Positions 14,786-23,202 of a DNA stretch of 64,000 bases are shown here, piece after piece. Position 1 is the stretch's first letter. Every line of letters begins with the position of its first letter. The notes beneath the pieces are model-generated. The model was not told the origin of the DNA. It saw only the letters and a program-made list of their open reading frames with translations, and searched no databases. This DNA comes from Phycisphaeraceae bacterium (lineage in GTDB: Bacteria; Planctomycetota; Phycisphaerae; Phycisphaerales; Zrk34), in the NCBI GenBank assembly GCA_028282805.1, contig JANQHD010000028.1, positions 124,001 through 188,000 of the forward strand. The letters are read 5' to 3'. A program made the position numbers and the translations under genes.

Positions 14786-16183
14786 ATGAGCCGGTTGCGT
14801 TTTGTGGTGTTGTGGGCGGTGGCGGCGGTCATGCTCGGCGGTTGTGCGATGGCGCAGGCGGCGGGGCGGTCGAACTTCGTGTTCATTTTCGTCGACGACC
14901 TGCGCTACGACATGCTGGGCATCGCGCAACCGCACGTGCACACGCCCAACCTCGACGCGATCGCGGAGCGCGGGTTGCGGTTCGACGAGGCGTTCGCCGT
15001 GCTGTCGGTGTGCAGCCCCAGCCGGGCGACGGTGCTGACCGGGCGTTACCCATCGAGCCACGGCGTGACCACGTACGGCAACACGCCGCTGAGGGCGGGC
15101 AACCCTTCGTTCGTACACGCGTTCAAGGCCGGCGGTTACAAGACCGGCGTGACCGGCAAGTGGCACCTCGGCACGACGCCGCAAGGGGCGGGCTTCGAGT
15201 GGGCCGACACGTTCGAGGGCAACGGCCGGTGGTACGGGCGCACGGTCATCGAACAGGGCGTCAAGAAGAAGGTCGCCAAGTACATCGAGGCGTGGGTCGC
15301 CGACCGTTCGATCGCGTTCATCGAGCGGGCGGTGGCGGAAGATAGGCCGTTTATTCTGTGGCACTGCACGCAGGTGCCGCACATGACCAGCGGGTTCGAC
15401 TGGCCGGCGAAAGCGCCGGCGATGGCGAAGTACGAGCGCGACGCGTTCGAGTTGCCCGCGTCGTACCCGCCCGACCACGTGAAGACGGGTAAGCCGCCGT
15501 ACTTGAAAGACGCGCGCAGCTACACGAAGGCGATGGGCGAGTACGGCTACCGCGACCCCGAAAAGCTGCGCACGCACATGCACCAGTACGCCGCCGCGGT
15601 GACGGAGATGGACGCCGAGGTCGGCCGCGTGATCAACAAGCTCGACTCACTCGGCATCACCGACCGCACGTACGTCGTGTTCATGTCGGACAACGGCTGG
15701 CAGCTCGGCGAGCACGGCCTGACCAGCAAGGTGCTGATGTACGACAAGTCGATGAAGGTGCCGCTCGTCGTCGCGGGCCCCGGCATCAAACCCGGGCGCA
15801 CCACGCAACTGGTGCACAACGCGGACCTTGCGCCGACGCTGATGGCGCTGGCGGGCGTCGAAGGCGATTACGCGTTTCATGGCGAGTCGTTTGTCGACAT
15901 GCTGCACGGCAAAGCGGTCGAGTGGCGCGACGCGGTGTATTACGAGTCGCCCACGCCGCAATTGGTGCCCCGGCCGTTTTACGGGCTGCGCACCGAGCGG
16001 TACCTGTATATCGAAACCTACGGCCAGCAAGGCCGTACACGGCTCGAGTTTGTCGAGCTGTACGACGTAAAAAACGACCCGCACGAGCTGGTCAACCTCG
16101 CGCTCGACGCGGGGCACGCGTCGCTGCTCGCCGAGTTCAAGCGGCGGCTCGAGGCCCAACGCCGGCGTTACGGGTCGTTATAA
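14786..16183 (+). CDS. Lipoprotein-type formylglycine-dependent sulfatase
   Basis: A 465-residue sulfatase. The lipobox M-L-G-G-C places the lipidated cysteine at residue 20, so the enzyme is probably anchored to a membrane. F-V-D-D-L-R holds the metal aspartates, and C-S-P-S-R-A-T-V-L-T-G-R begins at Cys76, the residue converted to formylglycine. G-K-W-H-L-G-T, M-S-D-N-G-W and G-L-T-S-K-V complete the active site. The C-terminal R-T-E-R-Y-L-Y-I-E-T resembles sulfatases acting on glycosaminoglycan-like or algal substrates. The ATG at 14786 has TGGAGG five bases upstream. It stands alone between the pgk terminator and the TPR gene. Confidence 0.95.
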   Translation: MSRLRFVVLWAVAAVMLGGCAMAQAAGRSNFVFIFVDDLRYDMLGIAQPHVHTPNLDAIAERGLRFDEAFAVLSVCSPSRATVLTGRYPSSHGVTTYGNTPLRAGNPSFVHAFKAGGYKTGVTGKWHLGTTPQGAGFEWADTFEGNGRWYGRTVIEQGVKKKVAKYIEAWVADRSIAFIERAVAEDRPFILWHCTQVPHMTSGFDWPAKAPAMAKYERDAFELPASYPPDHVKTGKPPYLKDARSYTKAMGEYGYRDPEKLRTHMHQYAAAVTEMDAEVGRVINKLDSLGITDRTYVVFMSDNGWQLGEHGLTSKVLMYDKSMKVPLVVAGPGIKPGRTTQLVHNADLAPTLMALAGVEGDYAFHGESFVDMLHGKAVEWRDAVYYESPTPQLVPRPFYGLRTERYLYIETYGQQGRTRLEFVELYDVKNDPHELVNLALDAGHASLLAEFKRRLEAQRRRYGSL

Positions 16184-16264
16184 ATGCCTGTCGCTTGCCG
16201 GGGTCATGGTGTAAAATAATCGTGTTGGCGACCGTGTTTATCTGCGCCAGCGGGGGAACGCGTG

Positions 16265-18565
16265 ATGCGATCTGAACAGCGTAGGGCGTGGGCTTGCTTG
16301 TTTGTGCTGTTGTGGTTTGTGCCGGTCGTGGCGGCGGCGGACGACGAGACGCCCAGCGCCGAGCGGCTCGAGGCGATCAAGTTGTTTGCGCACGGGCAAC
16401 GCGCCGACCAACGCGGCGCGAACAAGCGTGCGATCGAACTGTACACGAAGGCGCTCGAAACCGAGCCGGATTACCTCGCGCCGCTGTACGCCCGCGCGCG
16501 GGTGCACGAGCGGATGGCACGGATCGACGAGGCGATGGCGGACATCGACCGCGCGATCCGCGCCGAGCCCTACGAGCCGGCCAGCTACTCGTACCGCGCG
16601 GCGCTGCACGTGACCAACGGCGACAACGAGCGGGCGATCGACGACCTGTGGAAAGCGGTCCGCCTGGACCCGGACCACGCGGTGTCGTGGTACCGGCTGT
16701 ACGCGGTGCACTACAGCATGCAGGAGTACGACGAGGCGCTGAAGTGCATGGACCGCCTGGCGATGATCGCCCCTGAGAGCGCGACGGTGCTGCGCCAGCG
16801 CGCGAGCTTGTTGATGCTTATGCGCCGCTACGACCACGCGGCGATCGACCTGGGCAAGGCCATCGAGTTGCAGCCCGAGAACGCGGCGCTGCACCAGAGG
16901 AAGGCGCACCTGCTCGACCGGCAACGTAAGTACCGGCAGGCGATGGAGAGCATCAACCAGGCCGGCTCGCTCGACCCCGACGACGTGTCGATCCGCCTGG
17001 ACCGGGCGATGCTGCTGGCGCGCAACCAGCGGTACTCGTTTGCGATCAAGTACGCGTGGAAGCTGATCGACGATGTGCCGGGGTACGCCGAGGCCTACCG
17101 GGTGATGTCGATTGCGCACGTGGGCATCGGCGAGTACGAGCAGGCGCACGAGTTTGTGGACATCGCGCTCGAGGTCGAGCCGGAGTATGCGTTGCACCAC
17201 TGGCAGAAGGGTTTGGTGTACGTCGCCGAGGGCAAGGACGCCGAGGCGCTGGGGTGTTTCGATCGTGCGATCGAGCTCAACGGTAAAGAGCTGGACGTGT
17301 TGTGCGACCGCGCCAAACTGCTTGCGCGGATGGGGCGGGTCGACGATGCGCTGGCCGGGTATGGCGCGGCGGTCGAGCTTGCGCCCAACGACGCCTACGT
17401 GTACGCCCAGCGCGCCCGGGTGCTGATCGACGCCGAGCGGTTCGACCGGGCGGGCGACGACTTGAAAGAGGTGGTGCGGCTCGACGGCGAGCTCGCCGAG
17501 GCACACTTGCTGGACGCGGCGCTGCAGCGACGGCAGCGCCGATTCAACCGGGCGATCGCCAGCGCCGAGCGGGCCATCGAGCTCAACCCGATCGATGCGC
17601 AGGCGTTCGTGCTGCTGGCCGACTGTAAGCGGCAGCTGGGCAAGATCGACGAGGCCAGCCACCTTGTGGTGCGTGGGCTGAGGCTGAACCGATCCAACGC
17701 CGACGCCTACCGGGTGCGCGGCCTGATCGCGTTGAAGCTCGGCCGGGCGGAGCTGGCGGTCGGCGACCTGAAACACGCCGTCGAGCTGTCGCCGACCGAC
17801 AGGGAGAACAACGACACGCTCCTGCGTGTGCTGTGGTCGTTGGGGCGGCACGCCGAGTCGTTGGTGCACGCCAAGGCTTACGTCAAGGCCGTGGGTCACA
17901 ACGCGCACGCGGCCAGCCTGTTGGGGTACTCGGCTTCCGTCGCCGGCGACTACGAGGCGGCGGTCGCCGGCTACAACCGCGCGATCGAACTAGACGGCTT
18001 GGACCCCGATCACTGGTTGAACCGTGGCCTGGCGCATCACCAGCTCAAGCAATACGACCGGGCCCTCGTCGATTTTGATCGGGCGATCGCGATCGACGGC
18101 GGCCTCGCGAAGGTGCACGTCGAACGCGGCAACACGCTGATCGAGCTGAAGCGCTACGACACGGCGATCGTGGCGTTCGATACGGCGATCGGACTGGCGC
18201 CCGACCATGCCCGCGCCTGGAACAACCGTGGCTACGTCTATGAACTGCTCGGCAAAGACGACGAGGCGCTGGTCGGCTACGCCAAGGCGTTGCAACTCGA
18301 TCCCAAACACCAAAAGGCCTACCACAACCAGGCGAACATCTTGATCAAGCGGGGCAACACCACCGAGGCGCTGAAGGTCGTCGGGCTGTTGATCGACCAG
18401 TTCCCCGACGACCCGCAGGCCTACCTCAAACGCGCCTTGCTCAACGCCAAGATGGGCATGTACGCCTTCGCCTGGAGCGACGTCGACAAGGTGAAAAAAC
18501 TCGGCGGCGCCGTGCCCGAACCGTTTTTAGCCAAGCTCAAACAGATGAGCGGCCGCGACGGGTAA
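16265..18565 (+). CDS. Exported TPR-repeat protein
   Basis: A 766-residue protein with a signal peptide (hydrophobic stretch about residues 9-25, A-A-A-D junction) followed by about twenty 34-residue tetratricopeptide repeats that fill the rest of the chain; the pattern A-I-x-L-x-P-x-x-A-x-A-Y-x-x-R-G recurs throughout. TPR arrays are protein-protein scaffolds. No catalytic domain is present. GGGGGA at 16252-16257 supports the ATG at 16265, though a GTG lies directly before it. An AT-rich TAAAATAAT stretch at about 16213-16221 may be its -10 region. Function unknown. Confidence 0.88.
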   Translation: MRSEQRRAWACLFVLLWFVPVVAAADDETPSAERLEAIKLFAHGQRADQRGANKRAIELYTKALETEPDYLAPLYARARVHERMARIDEAMADIDRAIRAEPYEPASYSYRAALHVTNGDNERAIDDLWKAVRLDPDHAVSWYRLYAVHYSMQEYDEALKCMDRLAMIAPESATVLRQRASLLMLMRRYDHAAIDLGKAIELQPENAALHQRKAHLLDRQRKYRQAMESINQAGSLDPDDVSIRLDRAMLLARNQRYSFAIKYAWKLIDDVPGYAEAYRVMSIAHVGIGEYEQAHEFVDIALEVEPEYALHHWQKGLVYVAEGKDAEALGCFDRAIELNGKELDVLCDRAKLLARMGRVDDALAGYGAAVELAPNDAYVYAQRARVLIDAERFDRAGDDLKEVVRLDGELAEAHLLDAALQRRQRRFNRAIASAERAIELNPIDAQAFVLLADCKRQLGKIDEASHLVVRGLRLNRSNADAYRVRGLIALKLGRAELAVGDLKHAVELSPTDRENNDTLLRVLWSLGRHAESLVHAKAYVKAVGHNAHAASLLGYSASVAGDYEAAVAGYNRAIELDGLDPDHWLNRGLAHHQLKQYDRALVDFDRAIAIDGGLAKVHVERGNTLIELKRYDTAIVAFDTAIGLAPDHARAWNNRGYVYELLGKDDEALVGYAKALQLDPKHQKAYHNQANILIKRGNTTEALKVVGLLIDQFPDDPQAYLKRALLNAKMGMYAFAWSDVDKVKKLGGAVPEPFLAKLKQMSGRDG

Positions 18566-18616
18566 GCGGGGCGTTTTGCGCTAAAAAACAGCGGCCCACA
18601 ACCGACGCCGCTTCGC

Positions 18617-18622
18617 TACAAT
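18617..18622 (+). promoter_or_regulatory. TACAAT -10 element seven bases before the rpe GTG start
   Basis: TACAAT, then GCCGCCC, then GTG-ATG. No -35 or Shine-Dalgarno is visible. The spacing predicts a leaderless mRNA starting on the GTG. Confidence 0.5.
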
Positions 18623-18629
18623 GCCGCCC

Positions 18630-19331
18630 GTGATGAGCGAAGCATTCACCTTACTGACCGAACCGCCCCGCCTGCCGTTGGTGCTGCCGTCGATCCTCGC
18701 GGCGGACTTCGCGGCGCTGGGCGACGACGTGGCCGACGTGCTGAACCAGGGCGCCGACGGCGTGCACGTGGACATCATGGACGGGCACTTCGTGCCGAAC
18801 GTGACGATGGGGCCGGCGACGGTCAAGGCGCTGCGGCGGCGGTTCGCGGACCTGTACCTCGACGTGCACCTGATGATGACCAACCCCGAGTTGTACGCCG
18901 AGCCGTTCGCCGAGGCCGGGGCCAACTGCATCACGTTCCACATCGAGCCGACGGCGGGGCGGGCGGAAAACGACGAAATGGGCCTTATCCGCTTGATCCG
19001 CGATTGCGGGTGCGACGTGGGCGTTTCGCTCAACCCCGGCACCGAACCGGAGGCCATCGAGCACGTACTGGATGAGGTGGAATTGGTGCTGGTGATGAGC
19101 GTGAACCCCGGTTTTGGGGGCCAATCGTTCATGCCGGAGGTATTGGAGAAAACCCGCTGGATAGCCGAACGAATACCACAGGGCGTGCGTCTGGAGATGG
19201 ACGGCGGCCTGGACCCCACGACCGTGGGCGCCGCGCGTGAGGCGGGCGTCGACACCATCGTTGCGGGGTCGGCGGTGTTCGGCGTCGAAGACCGCGCCGC
19301 GGCGATCCGGCAACTACGTGGTGAAGTGTAA
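18630..19331 (+). CDS. rpe: Ribulose-phosphate 3-epimerase
   Basis: A 233-residue TIM-barrel enzyme that interconverts ribulose 5-phosphate and xylulose 5-phosphate. All family signatures are present: L-P-S-I-L-A-A-D-F, V-H-V-D-I-M-D-G-H-F-V-P-N (metal His and catalytic Asp), D-V-H-L-M, M-S-V-N-P-G-F-G-G-Q, E-M-D-G-G and V-A-G-S-A-V-F-G. Three in-frame starts compete (18621, 18630, 18633). The GTG at 18630 is preferred because it lies seven bases after TACAAT, as in other genes here. The HAD phosphatase gene follows after 10 bases, so the two are likely co-transcribed. Confidence 0.96.
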   Translation: MMSEAFTLLTEPPRLPLVLPSILAADFAALGDDVADVLNQGADGVHVDIMDGHFVPNVTMGPATVKALRRRFADLYLDVHLMMTNPELYAEPFAEAGANCITFHIEPTAGRAENDEMGLIRLIRDCGCDVGVSLNPGTEPEAIEHVLDEVELVLVMSVNPGFGGQSFMPEVLEKTRWIAERIPQGVRLEMDGGLDPTTVGAAREAGVDTIVAGSAVFGVEDRAAAIRQLRGEV

Positions 19332-19341
19332 GTGGTGAACC

Positions 19342-20013
19342 ATGATTGAAGCAGTGATCTTTGATTTCGACGGCCTCGTGATCGAGACCGAGATGCCCCT
19401 GTACAACACTTGGCGACGCGCCTTTCAGGAGCGCGGCGTCGACCTGCCGATCGGGCGCTGGATCGAGGTGCTCGGCCGGTCGTCGGTCTACTTCGATTTC
19501 CCCGGCCACCTCGAAGAGCTGTCCGGCCGACCCGTCGACCGCGACGCGCTCCAGCAACAGGTGCGCACCGAGGCGCTGGACGTGATCGAACAGCAGCCCG
19601 TGCTGCCGGGCGTTATCGAACGGCTCGACGAGATCGAAGCCATGGGCCTCGTCGTCGGCTTGTGCTCCGGCTCGTCGCGCGAGTGGATCGCCGGCCACCT
19701 GGGGCGGTTGGGCCTGCTCAGCCGGTTCCCGCAGCGCATCTGTCGCGACGACACCGTGCTGCACAAGCCCGAGCCGGCCCCGTACCTGAAGACCGCCGAG
19801 CGGTTGGACGTCGAGCCGAGCCGGTGTTTGGTGTTCGAAGACTCGCCCAACGGGGTTCACTCGGCCAAGGCCGCGGGCATGCTCGCCGTGGCCGTGCCCA
19901 CCGAGATGACCCGCAACGAGGATTTCAGCGCCGCCGACCTCGTCGTCAGCTCCCTGGCGGAGATGACCCTCGCCGAGATGCTCAACAAGCTGGTTGTCCC
20001 GGCCGAGGAATGA
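19342..20013 (+). CDS. HAD-superfamily hydrolase, beta-phosphoglucomutase/phosphatase-like
   Basis: A 223-residue HAD protein with the helical cap of subfamily IA. Motif I is F-D-F-D-G-L-V (nucleophile Asp8 and Asp10), motif II is L-C-S-G-S-S, motif III Lys is in H-K-P-E-P-A-P-Y, and motif IV is F-E-D-S-P-N-G-V. The motif IV form is typical of phosphatases of sugar phosphates and of beta-phosphoglucomutases. The position 10 bases after rpe suggests a sugar-phosphate substrate, but this is not proven. The ileS leader promoter starts inside its last codons. Confidence 0.92.
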   Translation: MIEAVIFDFDGLVIETEMPLYNTWRRAFQERGVDLPIGRWIEVLGRSSVYFDFPGHLEELSGRPVDRDALQQQVRTEALDVIEQQPVLPGVIERLDEIEAMGLVVGLCSGSSREWIAGHLGRLGLLSRFPQRICRDDTVLHKPEPAPYLKTAERLDVEPSRCLVFEDSPNGVHSAKAAGMLAVAVPTEMTRNEDFSAADLVVSSLAEMTLAEMLNKLVVPAEE

Positions 20014-20021
20014 TTTATACT
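19994..20021 (+). promoter_or_regulatory. Promoter of the ileS leader
   Basis: TTGTCC (19994-19999), 16-base spacer, TATACT (20016-20021). The expected start is about 20028, only a few bases before the ATG of the leader peptide at 20032. The -35 lies within the end of the HAD gene. Confidence 0.65.
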
Positions 20022-20031
20022 GGACACTGAC

Positions 20032-20088
20032 ATGCACAAGACGACCGACAGCATCGCCATTATCATTACCTCTCCGAAAAACCGGTAG
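20032..20088 (+). CDS. Isoleucine-rich leader peptide of the ileS attenuator
   Basis: An 18-codon reading frame whose middle reads S-I-A-I-I-I-T, four Ile codons in five (ATC, GCC, ATT, ATC, ATT), ending in TAG at 20086. No Shine-Dalgarno is visible and the 5' UTR would be about four bases, so translation is probably leaderless. The stop codon lies inside the antiterminator arm 20083-20091. Ribosome stalling on the Ile codons when charged tRNA-Ile is short would control folding of the RNA downstream. This logic is known from ilv, his and trp leaders; here the controlled gene is ileS. No other reason for the Ile cluster is apparent. Confidence 0.8.
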   Translation: MHKTTDSIAIIITSPKNR

Positions 20089-20142
20089 GGCGGCGATCTG
20101 TACACCAAGACCCCCAAGCCCTGCCGAAAAGCAGGGTTTTTT
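20053..20142 (+). promoter_or_regulatory. Transcription attenuator controlling ileS
   Basis: Three alternative helices can be read directly. (1:2) ATCGCC at 20053-20058 pairs with GGCGAT at 20092-20097, with weaker pairing inside of 20069-20076 with 20083-20090. (2:3) CGGTAGGGC at 20083-20091 pairs with GCCCTGCCG at 20118-20126, nine pairs including one U-G. (3:4) the terminator 20116-20139. Helices 2:3 and 3:4 exclude each other. A ribosome stalled at the Ile codons breaks 1:2 and frees 2:3 (read-through); one that reaches the UAG covers region 2 and allows termination. Confidence 0.78.
20119..20142 (+). terminator. Attenuator terminator upstream of ileS
   Basis: CCCTGC (20119-20124), loop CGAAAA, GCAGGG (20131-20136), then six T. 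The stem extends by A-U, A-U and G-U pairs at its base (20116-20118). It lies 45 bases before the ileS ATG. Confidence 0.92.
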
Positions 20143-20150
20143 ATTACGTC

Positions 20151-20185
20151 ACTCAAGCCTCACCCCTCAAGCCTTAAGCCTCAAC
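20151..20185 (+). repeat. Heptamer array directly before the ileS start
   Basis: Five 7-bp units (ACTCAAG, CCTCACC, CCTCAAG, CCTTAAG, CCTCAAC) that end one base before the ATG. It takes the place where a Shine-Dalgarno would be; none is present. Confidence 0.8.
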
Positions 20186-20186
20186 C

Positions 20187-23138
20187 ATGACTGAACAAGC
20201 CGACAAACGCACGTACAAGAAGACGCTGAACCTGCCCAAGACGAGCTTCGCGATGAAGGCGAACCTCGTGCAGCGTGAGCCGGAGTTCCAGAAGCGCTGG
20301 GCGAAGATCGACCTGTACCGCAAGATGCGCCAGCAGGACCACCCCGCCGGCCCGTTCGTCTTCCACGACGGCCCGCCCTACGCCAACGGCGACATCCACA
20401 TCGGCCACCTGCTCAACAAGGTGCTCAAGGACTTCGTCGTCCGCACCCGCACCATGGCCGGCCACGACGTCGAGTTCATCCCCGGCTGGGACTGCCACGG
20501 CCTGCCCATCGAGCACAAGGTGATGAAAGACCTCGGCGACGCGGCGCGCGGCATGGAGCCGTTGAAGATCCGCTACAAGTGCAAGGCCTACGCAGAGAAG
20601 TACGTCAAGCTCCAGAAGGGCCAGATGCTCCGCCTCGGCACCGTCGCCAACTACGACGAGCCGTACATCACGATGGACCCGGCCTACGAAGCGGGCGTGA
20701 TGGACGTGTTCGCCGACCTGGTCGACCGCGGGTTGGTGTACCGCGCACTCAAGCCCGTGCACTGGTCGATCGCCAACCGCACCGCCCTCGCCGACGCCGA
20801 ACTCGAATACGAAGACCGCGAAGACACGAGCGTTTACGTTCTCTTCGAGATTACGAATACATCAGACTTGCCGGCTGAGCTCGATGCACCTGCAAGTAAA
20901 CGTATCGATTTCGTCATATGGACGACAACACCTTGGACGTTGCCCGCAAATATGGCGGTCGCTGTTTCACACAGTAACTTTCTGTATTGCTTGTATGAAT
21001 ACGTGAATGGGTCGGGAGAAACACGATATCTGATTGCCAATGACAATCTGGCAGAGGGTATTGGTGGATGTAGTAGTTTCTTTGAAGCCGCTGGTATATC
21101 GGAGTATAGAAAGCTAGGCACTTGTGCTGGATCGCAACTGGAAGAAGCCAGAATTCGTTATCAGCATCCATTTATTGCTCGTACTTCGCCCGTTGTTTGC
21201 GCAGATTATGTGACAGCTGAGGACGGAACCGGTTTGGTACATACCGCTCCGGGGCACGGTGTTGAAGATTTTCAGACCGGGCGTTTTCGTCGATTGCATT
21301 TCAAAAACAGGCAAATAGGGTCTGATGTTGAATGCATACTGCCGAGTGAACATGAACCGGTTGGCCTCAACGAATACGACGTGTACTGCCCCGTGCTCGA
21401 AGACGGCACGTTCGACGACACCGCGCCCGACTGGCTGCGGGGCGAAAGCGTGTGGGATGGCAACGACAGGGTCGTCGACCACCTGCGCGACAGCGGCCAC
21501 CTGTTCCACGCCAACAAGTTTGTGCACAGCTACCCCCACGACTGGCGCGGCAAGACGCCCGTGATCTTCCGCGCCACCAGCCAGTGGTTCATCGGCGTCG
21601 ACGAGGCGTTTAGCGACGGCCCGCAGGGCCGGGCTTCCCTGCGCCGCCGCGCGCTCGACATCACCGCCGACACGATCGACTTCGTGCCGGCGTGGGGCCG
21701 CAACCGCATGCGCGGCATGCTGGAAAGCCGACCCGATTGGTGCATCAGCCGGCAGCGGTCGTGGGGCCTGCCGATCCCGGCGTTCGTGCACAAGCAGACC
21801 GGCGAGCCGCTGCTGACCGCCGAGTCGGTGCGGCACGTCGCCGACCTCGTGCGCAAACAGGGCGGCGACGTGTGGTTCAAGTCCAGCGCCGCCGAGCTGC
21901 TCGCCGGCTGCCCGGGCGTCGACGCCCCCGACGCCTACGAGAAGGGCGGCGACACGTTCGACGTGTGGTTCGAGTCCGGCTCGTCGTGGCACGCGGTCAT
22001 GCGCCAGCGCGAACTGGCGCGCCCCGACGGCGCCCACACCGACCTCTACCTCGAAGGCTCCGACCAGCACCGCGGGTGGTTCCAGACCTCGCTACTGCTC
22101 GGCCTGGGCGCGACGGGCCGGTCGCCCTTCGCCACGGTGCTCACGCACGGGTTCATGGTCGACAAGCACGGCAAGAAGATGAGCAAGTCCGGCGGCAACG
22201 CGATCAACGTCGAAGACCTGCTCAAAGAATACGGCACGGACGTGTGCCGGTGGTGGGTCGCGGGCCTGGCCTACGACAACGACATCAAGGTCGACTGGGA
22301 CTTCTTCAAGCTCGCCGGCGAAGAGTACCGCAAGGTGCGCAACACCATCCGCTTCCTGCTCAGCAACCTGCCCGACCCCCGGAACTCCGACCCCCAGAAC
22401 GGTCGCCGGGAGATGACCAGCGACGACCTGCACTCGGTCGACGCGTGGGCGATGGCGGAGCTCGGCAAGCTGATCACCAACGTGAGCCAAGCCTACGACC
22501 GCTACGAGTACCGCCGGGCGAGCGAGGCGATCTACAACTTCTGCAACGACGCGATGAGCAGCGTGTACCTCGCGGCGGTGAAGGACCGGCTGTACTGCGA
22601 TGCGCCCGACAGCGACCGCCGACGCCGCACGCAGACGGTGATCTACGACATCGCCGAGCGTTTGATCCGGCTGGTCGCGCCGATCCTCGTGCACACCGCA
22701 GACGAGGCGTACCTCGCGCTGCACGGGCTGGACCACAAGTCCGAGCGTAGCGTGCACACCGAGCCGCTGCCACAGCCGTTCGAGCCCGTCGTGGCCGAGG
22801 GTTGGCCCGAGGCGATGGGCCTGCGCGACCGCGTGCTCAAGGCGGTGGAAGACGCGCGGCACAACCGCAACCTCGACAACCCGCTCGACGTGGGTGTGAC
22901 GGTCATGCTGGCGCCCGAGCAGTACGCCCCGCTCAAGCCGCTCGAGGCCGAGCTGGCCGACCTGTGCGGCGTCAGCCGGTTCGAGCTGACCGAAAACGGC
23001 AACGAGACGATCGACATCGCCGACCTGACCGACGCGCCCCGCTGCGAACGCTCGTGGAAACGCGACGGTACCGTCAAGCAACGCAGCGACGGCGGCTACC
23101 TCTCCGACCGCGACGCCGCGGCCCTGGGTCTCGGATAA
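20187..23138 (+). CDS. ileS: Isoleucyl-tRNA synthetase
   Basis: A 983-residue class I synthetase that charges tRNA-Ile. The HIGH motif is H-I-G-H at residues 71-74 and K-M-S-K-S is at 664-668. The CP1 editing domain has W-T-T-T-P-W-T-L-P-A-N (about 245) and G-T-G-L-V-H-T-A-P-G-H-G (about 347), so post-transfer editing of Val-tRNA should be intact. The editing domain is encoded by AT-richer DNA than the rest (see 20841-21365). The C-terminal zinc knuckle is degenerate: only one cysteine remains in A-P-R-C-E-R-S-W. N-L-P-D-P-R-N-S-D-P-Q-N may be another in-frame heptamer remnant. Expression is predicted to be set by the leader attenuator. Confidence 0.97.
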   Translation: MTEQADKRTYKKTLNLPKTSFAMKANLVQREPEFQKRWAKIDLYRKMRQQDHPAGPFVFHDGPPYANGDIHIGHLLNKVLKDFVVRTRTMAGHDVEFIPGWDCHGLPIEHKVMKDLGDAARGMEPLKIRYKCKAYAEKYVKLQKGQMLRLGTVANYDEPYITMDPAYEAGVMDVFADLVDRGLVYRALKPVHWSIANRTALADAELEYEDREDTSVYVLFEITNTSDLPAELDAPASKRIDFVIWTTTPWTLPANMAVAVSHSNFLYCLYEYVNGSGETRYLIANDNLAEGIGGCSSFFEAAGISEYRKLGTCAGSQLEEARIRYQHPFIARTSPVVCADYVTAEDGTGLVHTAPGHGVEDFQTGRFRRLHFKNRQIGSDVECILPSEHEPVGLNEYDVYCPVLEDGTFDDTAPDWLRGESVWDGNDRVVDHLRDSGHLFHANKFVHSYPHDWRGKTPVIFRATSQWFIGVDEAFSDGPQGRASLRRRALDITADTIDFVPAWGRNRMRGMLESRPDWCISRQRSWGLPIPAFVHKQTGEPLLTAESVRHVADLVRKQGGDVWFKSSAAELLAGCPGVDAPDAYEKGGDTFDVWFESGSSWHAVMRQRELARPDGAHTDLYLEGSDQHRGWFQTSLLLGLGATGRSPFATVLTHGFMVDKHGKKMSKSGGNAINVEDLLKEYGTDVCRWWVAGLAYDNDIKVDWDFFKLAGEEYRKVRNTIRFLLSNLPDPRNSDPQNGRREMTSDDLHSVDAWAMAELGKLITNVSQAYDRYEYRRASEAIYNFCNDAMSSVYLAAVKDRLYCDAPDSDRRRRTQTVIYDIAERLIRLVAPILVHTADEAYLALHGLDHKSERSVHTEPLPQPFEPVVAEGWPEAMGLRDRVLKAVEDARHNRNLDNPLDVGVTVMLAPEQYAPLKPLEAELADLCGVSRFELTENGNETIDIADLTDAPRCERSWKRDGTVKQRSDGGYLSDRDAAALGLG
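20841..21365 (+). other. AT-rich mosaic segment of ileS coinciding with the editing domain
   Basis: My hand count gives about 47 % GC over 20881-21360, against about 65 % on each side. Codons rare elsewhere in the window (ATA, AGA, CTA, TAT, GTT) are frequent here. The edges fall near residues 219 and 393, close to the limits of the CP1 editing domain. The reading frame is continuous and the editing motifs are present, so this looks like gene conversion from a lower-GC donor rather than decay. Confidence 0.75.
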
Positions 23139-23173
23139 ACGACTCAACACAGGTTCATCCACAACCGATAAAG

Positions 23174-23199
23174 CCCTGGGCCACTTGCCTGGGGTTTTT
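23174..23199 (+). terminator. Terminator of ileS abutting the next start codon
   Basis: CCCTGGGC (23174-23181), loop CACTT, GCCTGGGG (23187-23194, two wobble pairs), then five T. The U-tract ends only three bases before the ATG of the following membrane-protein gene. Confidence 0.75.
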
Positions 23200-23202
23200 A
23201 TC

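Noticed and set aside
22373-22399. Clear heptamer array inside ileS
   Set aside because: CCCCGGAAC/CCCCAGAAC resembles array units but the 7-bp phase is not maintained, so it is only noted as a possible remnant.
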